From Sulfuricaulis sp040901545 (GTDB lineage: Bacteria; Pseudomonadota; Gammaproteobacteria; Acidiferrobacterales; Sulfurifustaceae), in assembly GCF_040901545.1 (NCBI RefSeq), contig NZ_JBBDYL010000040.1, forward strand, positions 1-24,676: DNA of 24,676 nt, given 5' to 3'. The notes below the pieces were generated by a model that searched no databases, was not told where the DNA came from, and saw only the letters and a program-made list of their open reading frames with translations. A program made the translations under genes and the position numbers. Positions within the stretch are counted from its first letter, which is position 1. Each line of letters opens with the position of its first letter. This document shows, piece by piece, positions 16,744-23,477 of the stretch.

Positions 16744-16817
16744 TTGGGGATGAGGGAAGAACGATCGCGTATCCTATTTTTGAGATGGCTAGTTATCCCG
16801 TTACAAAAGTACCCTGA

Positions 16818-17561
16818 ATGGAAAACACCATGAAACAAGACCGTCGCGGATTTCTCAGATTCGCCGGGACCGCCGCCGCGGCGCTTGCTCTCGGCCATCT
16901 GCCATTCGCCGCGCGCGCTGCCAGCGCCGCCGCTGAAAAACTGAAGATCGGTGTCGTCGGTTCCGGCAACGTCGGCGGGACACTCGGCGGCGTCTGGGTA
17001 AAAGCCGGGCACGAAGTCATGTTCTCGTCGCGCCATCTCGAAAAGGACAAGGAATTGGCTGCCAGCCTCGGCGCGAACGCCCGGGCCGGAACGCCGCGGG
17101 AGGCCGCCGCGTTCGGCGACGTGCTGCTGATCTCGGTGCCGTACCGGGCACTCCCCGACGTCGGCAAGGACCTGGGGACCCTGCTCAAGGACAAGGTGGT
17201 GATCGATACCTGCAACCCCTTTGTCAACCGCGATGGTGAAATCGCGACGTGGGCGCGCGAGAAAGGCGCCGGTCTCGCCTCGGCGGAGCTTCTGCCGGGG
17301 GCACGTATCGTCCGCGCGTTCAACGCGATCGGTTACAGGAGGATGGGGACAGCGCACGAACAACCCGGACGCATCGGGATGCCGATCGCGGGCGATGACG
17401 CCAAGGCGATTGAAGTGGCCTCACGCCTGATCCGCGATATCGGCTACGAGCCCGTTCTGATCGGCGGGCTCGCCATGGGGAAACATCTGATGCCACGGGA
17501 GCCGCTGGCGGGAGAGCGCACGCCGGACGAGATCCGGCAAATCGCCGCTACGCTCAAATAG
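16818..17561 (+). CDS. Tat-exported NADPH-dependent F420 reductase-like Rossmann protein
   Basis: This 247-residue protein resembles the F420H2:NADP oxidoreductase family (NAD-binding domain 9). The nucleotide-binding loop is IGVVGSGNVGGTLG (44-57), with FSSRHLEKDKELA as the NADP-phosphate region and the later VRAFNAIGYRRMG typical of the family. A twin-arginine leader (DRRGFLRFAGTAAAALALG, cleavage near ARA) predicts export. True F420 use is unlikely to be the role here; such Tat-tagged members are of unknown function. Starts at 16818 and 16830 (MKQDRRGFL) are both possible and neither has a strong ribosome site. It is flanked by the twin-hairpin element upstream and heptamer arrays downstream. 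Confidence 0.87.
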   Translation: MENTMKQDRRGFLRFAGTAAAALALGHLPFAARAASAAAEKLKIGVVGSGNVGGTLGGVWVKAGHEVMFSSRHLEKDKELAASLGANARAGTPREAAAFGDVLLISVPYRALPDVGKDLGTLLKDKVVIDTCNPFVNRDGEIATWAREKGAGLASAELLPGARIVRAFNAIGYRRMGTAHEQPGRIGMPIAGDDAKAIEVASRLIRDIGYEPVLIGGLAMGKHLMPREPLAGERTPDEIRQIAATLK

Positions 17562-17609
17562 GGGCCACGCAGACGCTCATCGCTGCACTGCTGACAAAGT
17601 AAGCCACTT

Positions 17610-17637
17610 CCGCCATCCGCCATTCGCCTTCCGCCTT
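17610..17637 (+). repeat. Heptamer array YCGCCWT, 4 units
   Basis: Four units: CCGCCAT, CCGCCAT, TCGCCTT, CCGCCTT, in the spacer between the convergent F420-reductase-like and HisD-like genes. About 44 irregular bases separate it from the next array, which has the same orientation. Confidence 0.85.
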
Positions 17638-17681
17638 GCCCTTCGCCTCACACGCTACTCACGAGGTTGACGACCTTCCTT

Positions 17682-17749
17682 CCGCCATTCGCCATTCGCC
17701 ATTCGCCATGCCCTTCGCCTTCCGCCTTCCGCCATCCGCCATCCGCCAT
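17682..17749 (+). repeat. Heptamer array YCGCCAT abutting the hisD-like stop codon
   Basis: One CCGCCAT, three TCGCCAT, a 5-base interruption (GCCCT), then TCGCCTT, CCGCCTT and three CCGCCAT. The array finishes at 17749, leaving a single C before the stop codon (complement CTA, 17751-17753) of the HisD-family gene. Confidence 0.9.
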
Positions 17750-17750
17750 C

Positions 17751-19052
17751 CTACTTGGGCCCGTGCAACCCCACCTTCCGGCCGCCGTACACCCGCAGCC
17801 GCAGGTCCGCCTGCTCCTTGTGTCCCCAGAACCGTTCGATCGCGCACAGCCGGGAACAGTAGTCGCCCACCGTGACGCTGGCCTCGGGCGTGCACTCCTG
17901 GTAGGTGACGGTCTTGAGGAACTTGCCGACCCATAGCCCGCCGGTATAACGCGCCGCGCCCTGGGTCGGCAGCGTGTGGTTGGTGCCGATCACCTTGTCG
18001 CCGTAGGCGACGTTGGTTTCCGGACCGAGGAACATGGCGCCGTAATTGCGCATGCGTTGGAGAAAAAAGCGCGGCTCGCGGGTCAGGATCTCGACGTGCT
18101 CCGCGGCGCAACGGTCCGCTTCGACGACTGCCTCGTCGAGGCTGTCGACGAGGATGATCTGCCCGTAATCCCGCCACGCCTGGCCCGCCACGTCGGCAGT
18201 CGGCAGCACCTTCAACTGGCGCTCGATTTCGCCCGGCAGCGCCTCGGCGAGCTTGCTCGAGGTGGTAATCAGGATTGCCGGCGAGGTCGGGCCGTGCTCG
18301 GCCTGTCCCAGCAGATCGACGGCCACCATCACCACGTCCGCGGTCTCGTCGGCCACCACCAGAATCTCGGTCGGGCCGGCGAACAAATCGATGCCCACGC
18401 GGCCGTAGAGCTGCCGCTTGGCCTCGGCGACGTAAGCGTTGCCGGGACCGACCAGCATGTCGACCGGCGCGATCGTCTCGGTGCCGAGCGCCATCGCGGC
18501 GACGGCCTGCACGCCGCCGAGCACGTGGATTTCGTCCGCGCCGGCAAGATACATGGCGGCGATGGTGGCCGGATGCGGCTCGCCTTCGTTGGGCGGCGTG
18601 CAGGCGATGATGCGCGGCACGCCGGCCACCTTGGCGGTGACGATGCTCATGTGCGCCGATGCGACCATCGGATAGCGCCCGCCCGGCACGTAGCAGCCGA
18701 CGCTGCCCACCGGTATGTTCTTGTGCCCGAGGATCACCCCCGGCAGCGTTTCGACTTCGATGTCGCGCAGGGCGGCGCGCTGCGCCTGGGCGAAATTGCG
18801 GATCTGCAACTGCGCAAACGTGATGTCGGCAATGGTCTCGCGCGAGACGCGGGCGACGATGGCGGCGACCTGCTCCGCACTCAGACGGAAGGCGGGCGGC
18901 GACCATTGGTCGAATTGCTGCGAGAGCTCGCGCACCGCCGCATCACCGCGTTTGGCGACGTCGGCGAGTATGCCCTCGACGGTGTGCCGCACCTTGAGAT
19001 CTGCGGCCTCGGCGTCAGCGGTGGAAATGCCCTGCTTGAGGTAGCGGGCCAT
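17751..19052 (-). CDS. Histidinol dehydrogenase-family alcohol dehydrogenase (HpsN-like candidate)
   Basis: This 433-residue NAD-dependent zinc dehydrogenase of the HisD family performs two-step alcohol-to-acid oxidation. HisD active-site positions are kept: Gln250 and His253 in GQAEHGP, Glu318-His319 in CAAEHVE, Asp352 and the GTNHTLPT block at 356-363. No other histidine-biosynthesis gene is nearby, and the segment around TGGLWVGKFLKTVTYQE is unlike HisD proper. It fits the paralogue group that includes sulfopropanediol 3-dehydrogenase (HpsN). The ATG at 19052 lies 2 bases after the cyclase-family gene's TAA, implying translational coupling. The exact substrate is unproven. Confidence 0.88.
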   Translation of the reverse strand: MARYLKQGISTADAEAADLKVRHTVEGILADVAKRGDAAVRELSQQFDQWSPPAFRLSAEQVAAIVARVSRETIADITFAQLQIRNFAQAQRAALRDIEVETLPGVILGHKNIPVGSVGCYVPGGRYPMVASAHMSIVTAKVAGVPRIIACTPPNEGEPHPATIAAMYLAGADEIHVLGGVQAVAAMALGTETIAPVDMLVGPGNAYVAEAKRQLYGRVGIDLFAGPTEILVVADETADVVMVAVDLLGQAEHGPTSPAILITTSSKLAEALPGEIERQLKVLPTADVAGQAWRDYGQIILVDSLDEAVVEADRCAAEHVEILTREPRFFLQRMRNYGAMFLGPETNVAYGDKVIGTNHTLPTQGAARYTGGLWVGKFLKTVTYQECTPEASVTVGDYCSRLCAIERFWGHKEQADLRLRVYGGRKVGLHGPK

Positions 19053-19054
19053 GA

Positions 19055-20023
19055 TTATTTGATCGCCTGGGGGTTGGTCGGCGAGCCCGTGCCCTGGGTA
19101 ATGTTGAGCGGCGGCGCGCTGAAGAAAAACTCATACCTGCCGTCGGCCGCGCAATCGTCGGCCAGCTCCTTCAGATACATGATCTCGCCGTGCACGATGC
19201 CGATCGCGGGAATCGTGACCCAGTGAAAAGGCTGGTTGACCTCGGCAGCACATTCGTTCGGCCGCACTTCGATGCCCCAGGTATCGGAGCAGATGGCGGC
19301 AATTTCCTTCTTGTATATCCAGTCGCAGGTCTCGAACGCGAGCCCTGGCGCGTCCCCGCCCGCGTAGCCGCCCCACGCGCCTTTCTGCAGGCAGTTTTCC
19401 ATCTGGCCGGTGCGCACGATCAGGAAGTCGCCGCGCCTCACCTCGACCTTCTGCCTGGCCGCGGTTTTCTCGAGATCGTCTATCGTCACCGGATAACCGT
19501 CCTCCAGGTGGCTGACGTTCTTGTAGCGCGCCACGTCGAGCAGGACCCCGCGGCCGACCATCTTGTCGCGAAAGTGCTCGATCCCGCATTTCTTCGCGCC
19601 GCGCGAATCGACCAGTATCGCCGGGTAGCCGTTCCACATCTGGTCGCCGAGAAACACGTGCGCGAGCGCGTCCCACTGGGTCGCGCATTGCGTCGGCAGG
19701 TGAATGGCGTCATCGGCATAGCGCAGCCCCACCGACTCGTCCTGCACGCCGGCGACGGCGTCGGTGCCGGTGGCGAGCATCTGGTGCAGCGGGTTCCAGC
19801 GGCCGCCGAACAGCCCGCTCTGCGGACCTTTCGCGTCGAGCGCCAGCCCCAGCGCGAACACTTTGCCGCGGCGCACGAGCTTGGCGGCGTTGACCACGTC
19901 TTCGGGCGTAATGAAATTCAGCACGCCGAGTTCGTCGTCCGGACCCCAGCGGCCCCAGTTCGAGCAGCGCTTGGCCGTGTCGAGCACATCCTGCTTGGAA
20001 TATTGTTTCCTGGACTGCGCCAT
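19055..20023 (-). CDS. Cyclase-family hydrolase (kynurenine formamidase-like fold)
   Basis: This 322-residue protein of the Cyclase/KynB-like family (metal-dependent amide, lactone or cyclic-ester hydrolases) has family features NWGRWGPDDELGVLNFITPE at the N-terminus, RGDFLIVRTGQ and IPAIGIVHGEI. In characterised formamidases the metal site is HxGTHxDxPxH. Here the corresponding stretch is TQCATQWDALAH (111-122), so two His are replaced by Gln while Asp118 and His122 remain, a variant I associate with a large uncharacterised clade. The ATG at 20023 follows AAGGAA. It is co-transcribed with the HisD-like gene downstream and divergent from the SDR gene, so the three probably serve one pathway. 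Confidence 0.88.
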   Translation of the reverse strand: MAQSRKQYSKQDVLDTAKRCSNWGRWGPDDELGVLNFITPEDVVNAAKLVRRGKVFALGLALDAKGPQSGLFGGRWNPLHQMLATGTDAVAGVQDESVGLRYADDAIHLPTQCATQWDALAHVFLGDQMWNGYPAILVDSRGAKKCGIEHFRDKMVGRGVLLDVARYKNVSHLEDGYPVTIDDLEKTAARQKVEVRRGDFLIVRTGQMENCLQKGAWGGYAGGDAPGLAFETCDWIYKKEIAAICSDTWGIEVRPNECAAEVNQPFHWVTIPAIGIVHGEIMYLKELADDCAADGRYEFFFSAPPLNITQGTGSPTNPQAIK

Positions 20024-20121
20024 GGTCGTTGTTCCTTACGAAGACCTGCAGATCATGCGCCGGCGCGTCACGGGTGCAGCAGTGCGACGTGGCGCGGAGT
20101 GTGTGCGACGAGTCGTCATCG

Positions 20122-20143
20122 CGCGGATGATTTTTATCATCCG
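20122..20143. promoter_or_regulatory. Perfect palindrome in divergent promoter region
   Basis: GCGGATGAT, four T, then ATCATCCGC: a perfect 9-base inverted repeat in the 200-base spacer between the divergent cyclase and SDR genes. About 18 bases to its right is an A+T island containing TATAAT (20162-20167). The position suits an operator for a regulator acting on both genes; a hairpin in the leader RNA is the alternative. Confidence 0.5.
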
Positions 20144-20225
20144 CATGGCGTGCGGCCATAATATAATAAAAACTTCCGCGCCGCAGTAACGCCTGACGGC
20201 GCGGCGTCATTTTCAGGGGAAGATC

Positions 20226-21005
20226 ATGTCCGACACGCAAACCGCTGCGCTGCGCACGCCGTCGATGCGGCTCGACGGACTGGTCGGCGTGGTCACCGGG
20301 GCGGGGCGCGGGCTCGGCCGCGGCTGCGCCTTGGCGCTGGCCGACGCCGGCGCCGAAGTGGTGCTGGTCAGCAGAACGCAATCCGAGCTCGAAACGCTGG
20401 CCGCGGAAATCCGCGAGCGCGGCGGCACGGCGCAGCCGCTCGCGTGCGATCTGCTGGACGCGCGCCAGATCACTGAACGCATCGAGGCGCTGGCGCGCAT
20501 CGACATTCTCGTCAATAACGCGGGCGGCAACATTCCCGAGCCCTTCGTGGAGGTCACCGAGGAGCGGCTCGGCCGCATCCTGAACATCAACGTCCGGTCG
20601 GCATTCCTCGTCGGCCAGGCGGTGGCGCGGCGCATGATCGCCGGCGGCCGCGGCGGCGCCATCATCCAGATGTCGTCGCAGATGGGGCATGTCGGCGCGG
20701 CCAACCGCACCGTCTACTGCATGACCAAGCACGCGGCCGAGGGCCTGGTGAAGGCGATGGCGGTCGAACTGGCGCCGCACGGTATCCGCGTCAACGCGAT
20801 CGGGCCGACGTTCGTGGTCACGCCCATGACCAAACCGTTCTTCGAGAACCAGGCATTCCGCGACGATGTGCTGGCCAGCATTCCACTGGGGCGCCTGGGT
20901 GAGATCGAGGACATCATGGGCGCGGTGGTGTTCCTGGCCTCGCCCGCCGCGGCGCTGATCACCGGCGCGAGCCTGACGATCGACGGCGGCTGGACCGCGC
21001 GCTAG
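20226..21005 (+). CDS. Short-chain dehydrogenase/reductase (SDR)
   Basis: This is a classical SDR of 259 residues, an NAD(P)-dependent alcohol/ketone oxidoreductase. It shows the cofactor loop TGAGRGLG (24-31), NNAG (97-100), and the catalytic Ser151 with Y164-x-x-x-K168 in VYCMTK. The C-terminus LITGASLTIDGGWTAR is standard, with length and order normal for FabG-like enzymes. The ATG at 20226 follows AGGGGA. It is divergent from the cyclase/HisD-like pair across a short regulatory spacer. A heptamer array begins 6 bases after its TAG stop. Confidence 0.94.
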   Translation: MSDTQTAALRTPSMRLDGLVGVVTGAGRGLGRGCALALADAGAEVVLVSRTQSELETLAAEIRERGGTAQPLACDLLDARQITERIEALARIDILVNNAGGNIPEPFVEVTEERLGRILNINVRSAFLVGQAVARRMIAGGRGGAIIQMSSQMGHVGAANRTVYCMTKHAAEGLVKAMAVELAPHGIRVNAIGPTFVVTPMTKPFFENQAFRDDVLASIPLGRLGEIEDIMGAVVFLASPAAALITGASLTIDGGWTAR

Positions 21006-21011
21006 GGCGAC

Positions 21012-21051
21012 GGCGAATGGCGAATGGCGGATGGCGGATGGCGGATGGCGG
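21012..21051 (-). repeat. Heptamer array in reverse orientation (ATGGCGR)
   Basis: About five and a half units of ATGGCGA/ATGGCGG, the complement of YCGCCAT, right after the SDR stop codon, in the spacer between convergent SDR and four-helix-bundle genes. This is the only array in the window with this orientation. Confidence 0.88.
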
Positions 21052-21069
21052 ATCGGGATACGGCAACGA

Positions 21070-21444
21070 TCAGTTTCGCAACTTGGTTGACTTCGCCTTG
21101 CGCGTGATCGCAACAAAGATGGCGAGGAGTTCCTGGGCCTCCGCTCTCAATACCCCGGTCGCACCGCTGGTCCCGATTCCGGAATCTTCAATCAGTTCCA
21201 GCCAATATCCCGTTTCGTCCACTTCCTGTAACGCGCCTTCCGTCTTGCTCACGAAATCCGCAATGGATTTGGCCCGCTGCGCTTCTCGATACTGAGCGCC
21301 TACAGAGGTTGCCGAACGCAGAAGTTGCCTGCCAAGTATCTGTGCGACGGTTTTCTTCGGCAACGTGGAATAAAAGCGAATGGTCGCCAGCGAGAACGCC
21401 TTGGTTCGCGCGAGCAACTCGACTGTCTGGCTTTGAACCGGCAT
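21070..21444 (-). CDS. Four-helix bundle protein (S23/IVP family)
   Basis: This 124-residue all-helical protein of the four-helix-bundle family was first noticed in 23S rRNA intervening sequences (IVP), with relatives among Avd proteins of diversity-generating retroelements. The hallmark QLLRSATSVGAQYREAQRAK is followed by DFVSKTEGALQEVDETGYWL. No rRNA gene and no reverse transcriptase lies in the window, so it is the common stand-alone form of unknown function, probably an oligomeric nucleic-acid binder. The ATG at 21444 has a strong AAGGAGG 7 bases upstream. Heptamer arrays flank it on both sides, in opposite orientations. Confidence 0.9.
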   Translation of the reverse strand: MPVQSQTVELLARTKAFSLATIRFYSTLPKKTVAQILGRQLLRSATSVGAQYREAQRAKSIADFVSKTEGALQEVDETGYWLELIEDSGIGTSGATGVLRAEAQELLAIFVAITRKAKSTKLRN

Positions 21445-21510
21445 GGCTCTGCCTCCTTTCGGCCATAACGGATCGAGAACGAGCCGGTTGACACCTGATG
21501 GCGGAAGGGA

Positions 21511-21525
21511 TCCCGCTGCGCGGGA
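21511..21525. repeat. Small GC hairpin
   Basis: TCCCGC, loop TGC, GCGGGA: a perfect 6-base-pair hairpin upstream of the four-helix-bundle gene. There is no T run beyond three A's on the right side, so no function is assigned. Confidence 0.4.
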
Positions 21526-21629
21526 AACGCATTGCCGATTACGGGTTCGCTAAGATATGCTGCGTCGTTTGCATTGTGTGTGCTTCTTGCTGAAGTTTTT
21601 GGAGCAGTCGCTGCCGTAGCAGCTTCCTT

Positions 21630-21692
21630 CCGCCATCCGCCATCCGCCATCCGCCATTCGCCATTCGCCATTCGCCATTCGCCATCCGCCAT
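21630..21692 (+). repeat. Heptamer array YCGCCAT, 9 units
   Basis: Four CCGCCAT, four TCGCCAT, one CCGCCAT and a partial unit, exactly 63 bases plus remnant. It ends 53 bases before the ABM monooxygenase ATG, in the divergent spacer between that gene and the four-helix-bundle gene. Confidence 0.92.
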
Positions 21693-21745
21693 CCGCCCTG
21701 CTCGCGGTGGTAAGGTTCCCAGGAAACCACTGAAAGGAGAAACAG

Positions 21746-22054
21746 ATGATTCATGTCGTTGCCACCATTGAATTGAAACCCGGGTGCAGGAAAGCGTACC
21801 TCGACGTCTTGCTCAAGAACGTTGCCCCGGTGAAGGCTGAAAAGGGATGCCTCGCCTATGCACCGACGATCGATACGGACACCGATATCGCGGTTCATGA
21901 AAAAGCCGGAGATGACGTGGTTACGATCATCGAAGCATGGGACAGCGTCGATGCGCTGAAACAGCACTTCACGCAACCGCATATGCTTGCCTATCGTGAA
22001 AAGGTGAAGGACCTCTTCAAGAAAATCAGCATACGGGTCCTGAAGCCAGCGTAA
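21746..22054 (+). CDS. Antibiotic biosynthesis monooxygenase (ABM) domain protein
   Basis: This 102-residue single ABM-fold (dimeric ferredoxin-like) protein resembles YgiN-type putative quinol monooxygenases. Recognisable are the first strand MIHVVATIELKPG, the central GCLAYAP with variable loop, IIEAWDSVDALKQHFTQPHM and the final short strand. The His of QHFTQPHM is typically conserved. These cofactor-free enzymes oxidise quinol-like substrates; many are uncharacterised. The ATG at 21746 has AAAGGAG about 7 bases upstream. It appears monocistronic. Confidence 0.92.
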   Translation: MIHVVATIELKPGCRKAYLDVLLKNVAPVKAEKGCLAYAPTIDTDTDIAVHEKAGDDVVTIIEAWDSVDALKQHFTQPHMLAYREKVKDLFKKISIRVLKPA

Positions 22055-22114
22055 TACTTGACGGCGGAGGGCGCGAAGAGGAAACATCTCGGGGAGATCA
22101 CGTCAATCTGGCGC

Positions 22115-22135
22115 TTTCTCCTTCCTCCTTTCTCC
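22115..22135 (+). repeat. T-rich heptamer repeat (3 units)
   Basis: TTTCTCC, TTCCTCC, TTTCTCC: three 7-base units, followed by a diverged fourth (TTGCCGT). A similar phase (TTCCTCC, TTTCGCC, ATTCGCC) appears near 24559-24579. It is short and could be coincidental, but it matches the seven-base period of the other spacers. Confidence 0.45.
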
Positions 22136-22255
22136 TTGCCGTTCTGCGATCAGAGTTGCTGAGGAAGGCCAGGCTCGAATTTTCCCGGAAATCAGTTACA
22201 CCCGATCGAAAATTGAACCCGGCCTCTTGTCCCGCCTGCGTTTCGCGCCGCGCCG

Positions 22256-22942
22256 CTATTTTTCGGCGAAGCAGTAGAACAGCCCGTCGCCGCCCGTCTT
22301 GACCATCAGGTCGTGCGTGCAGCCGATCGTCGGGTGCGCCGAGTTCCAGGATACCGCCCACGCGTGGTCGATCGGCCCCGCGCGGTCGTGGTGACCCGTC
22401 ATCGCGGATCCCTCGTTGCCGCCCTTGGTCCAGTTGCCGCAGGTCTGGTCCGGGAACCGCGCGGTCGGAGGGAGGGCAGTTCCGTCGGGCCGCGATCCGG
22501 TGAGGATGTCATGCTTGTTGGGCTTGTCGGTGCGGCCGTTGACCATCCAGCCCCTTTCATCCAGCGCCGTTTCCTTGTTCACGTTGTTCTTTGCCGAATG
22601 CAGATCCTCGACGTTCCGTGCGACCCGCACGCCCTTGGCGTTGTACCAGGGGCCGCTGCCGATCCGGTCGCGCGCATGCACGACGTTGGGGTCGTTCAAG
22701 GCGTTGCCCTGGGTGCTCAGGTAGGCGCGCCAGGTGCGGTTCCCGGCTCCCGCGGCCGCGGCCAGTGACTGGCAATGCCGGTCCGCGCCCGCGAGTCCGC
22801 CGAGGTCGCCGCCTTTTCCCGGATTAACGCTGGTGATGAAGAACGACATCCCCGCTGCGCCGCATCCATCGCGCAACCCATCAAGGTCAACGAGCCGGTC
22901 GCAACCAGCACCGTCCACCGTCCATTTCGTCATGCTGCGCAT
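22256..22942 (-). CDS. Secreted lectin-like protein with frame-disturbed leader
   Basis: The mature part, from MSFFITSVNPGKGGDLGGLAG to GDGLFYCFAEK, is typical of small secreted bacterial proteins annotated as lectin (C-type-lectin/endostatin-like, about 180 residues). Cys pairs such as HCQSL, TCGNW, GCTHD and FYCFA probably form disulfides; its ligand and role are unknown. The ATG at 22942 has AGGAG 6 bases upstream. In the annotated frame the first 30 residues (KWTVDGAGCDRLVDLDGL) are not a signal peptide. In the +1 frame the same DNA reads TVLVATGSLTLMGCAMDAAQ, a textbook lipoprotein leader with LMGC lipobox. Two compensating frameshifts, natural or sequencing error, are therefore likely near 22910 and 22855. 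If real, the product would not be exported. Confidence 0.75.
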   Translation of the reverse strand: MRSMTKWTVDGAGCDRLVDLDGLRDGCGAAGMSFFITSVNPGKGGDLGGLAGADRHCQSLAAAAGAGNRTWRAYLSTQGNALNDPNVVHARDRIGSGPWYNAKGVRVARNVEDLHSAKNNVNKETALDERGWMVNGRTDKPNKHDILTGSRPDGTALPPTARFPDQTCGNWTKGGNEGSAMTGHHDRAGPIDHAWAVSWNSAHPTIGCTHDLMVKTGGDGLFYCFAEK

Positions 22943-23216
22943 CAAGAACTCCTTTCAGGTCAGTTCAGAGATAAGAAAATGACTCCGCCTGCGGTTCCGC
23001 CGTTCCGGGCCCCGCGCCCGGGGCGGGTGTCGAGCCCGTCCCCGGCTGCGCACAACAGGCAGCATGTTCACGCTCGATTCCTCCCCGCTATCGGATCGCG
23101 GCCAGAGCGTGCGTAGACCGACGCGATCGTCAGTAGGTGAACAGTGTGGACGGGGAATCCATTCCAACGGTTCGGGCTTAGCGAGCTGGATGGGAACGGA
23201 GCCCATCCGCCGATCC

Positions 23217-23237
23217 GGTGAGCGGTGAGCGGTGAGC
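23217..23237 (+). repeat. Heptamer repeat GGTGAGC, 3 units
   Basis: Three perfect tandem GGTGAGC units followed by GGTAGGG. They lead directly into the first copy of the 48-base direct repeat. Confidence 0.8.
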
Positions 23238-23239
23238 GG

Positions 23240-23287
23240 TAGGGTGCCGCTTTAGCGCACCGCAGAAAAGCCTCACCGCCAAGGCCG
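23240..23287 (+). repeat. 48-base direct repeat, copy 1
   Basis: It starts TAGGGTGC and contains the shared core AGCGCACCGCAGAAAAGCCT, ending in CGCCAAGG. It matches the sequence at 23338-23385 with a few substitutions. The potential GGTGC-GCACC hairpin is disturbed in this copy. Confidence 0.8.
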
Positions 23288-23297
23288 CTCGAAAAGC

Positions 23298-23325
23298 GGT
23301 GACTCGTGACTGGTGAGCAGTGACC
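23298..23325 (+). repeat. Heptamer repeat GGTGACT/GGTGAGC family, 4 units
   Basis: Units GGTGACT, CGTGACT, GGTGAGC, AGTGACC, then GGTAGTG. They are placed before copy 2 of the 48-base direct repeat exactly as the 23217 group is placed before copy 1, so repeat plus heptamers form a duplicated module. Confidence 0.7.
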
Positions 23326-23337
23326 GGTAGTGCGCCG

Positions 23338-23385
23338 TAGGGTGCGCCTTCAGCGCACCGCAGAAAAGCCTCACGGCCAAGGGCG
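23338..23385 (+). repeat. 48-base direct repeat, copy 2
   Basis: Second copy, 98 bases after the first. Here GGTGCGC-CTTCA-GCGCACC forms a perfect 7-base-pair hairpin, followed by the shared CGCAGAAAAGCCTCAC tract. Confidence 0.8.
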
Positions 23386-23444
23386 CGAAGACAACGCCAA
23401 GAATGACATACAAGAACGATTCGCGCCGATCGGGGGTTTAGCTA

Positions 23445-23465
23445 CCAGTCACCAGTCACCGTTCA
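23445..23465 (-). repeat. Heptamer repeat CCAGTCA/CCGTTCA, 3 units
   Basis: CCAGTCA, CCAGTCA, CCGTTCA: the complement-orientation form of the second heptamer family, about a dozen bases from the LLM oxidoreductase stop codon. Confidence 0.65.
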
Positions 23466-23477
23466 CGGGTTTCCGCC

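Larger units (their letters stand above)
22946..23477. other. Gene-free spacer rich in repeats
   Basis: Some 530 bases lie between the lectin-like gene and the LLM oxidoreductase gene. Neither strand has a convincing protein. It contains three groups of the second heptamer family and two copies of a ~48-base direct repeat (listed separately). The left 200 bases hold nothing I recognise. Confidence 0.6.

Noticed and set aside
16683..16760. Rho-independent terminator after the aldo/keto reductase
   Set aside because: The hairpins lack a following T tract and resemble a dispersed palindromic repeat instead.
16890..16915. CCATCTGCCATTCGCC inside the F420-reductase-like gene as another heptamer array
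   Set aside because: It is within a conserved Tat leader coding region and only two irregular units long.
17751..19052. True histidine-biosynthesis hisD
   Set aside because: No other his gene is nearby and the region after GTNHTLPT resembles catabolic paralogues; a housekeeping role is not excluded but is less likely.
17976..19226. Long plus-strand open frames opposite the HisD-like and cyclase genes
   Set aside because: They are antisense shadows produced by high G+C; the minus-strand proteins have full family motifs.
19710..21116. 468-codon minus-strand frame across SDR and cyclase N-terminus
   Set aside because: It is antisense to the SDR and has no recognisable domain; length results from G+C bias.
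21070..21444. rRNA intervening sequence or diversity-generating retroelement
   Set aside because: The four-helix protein alone is present; no 23S rRNA, reverse transcriptase or template/variable repeat is seen.
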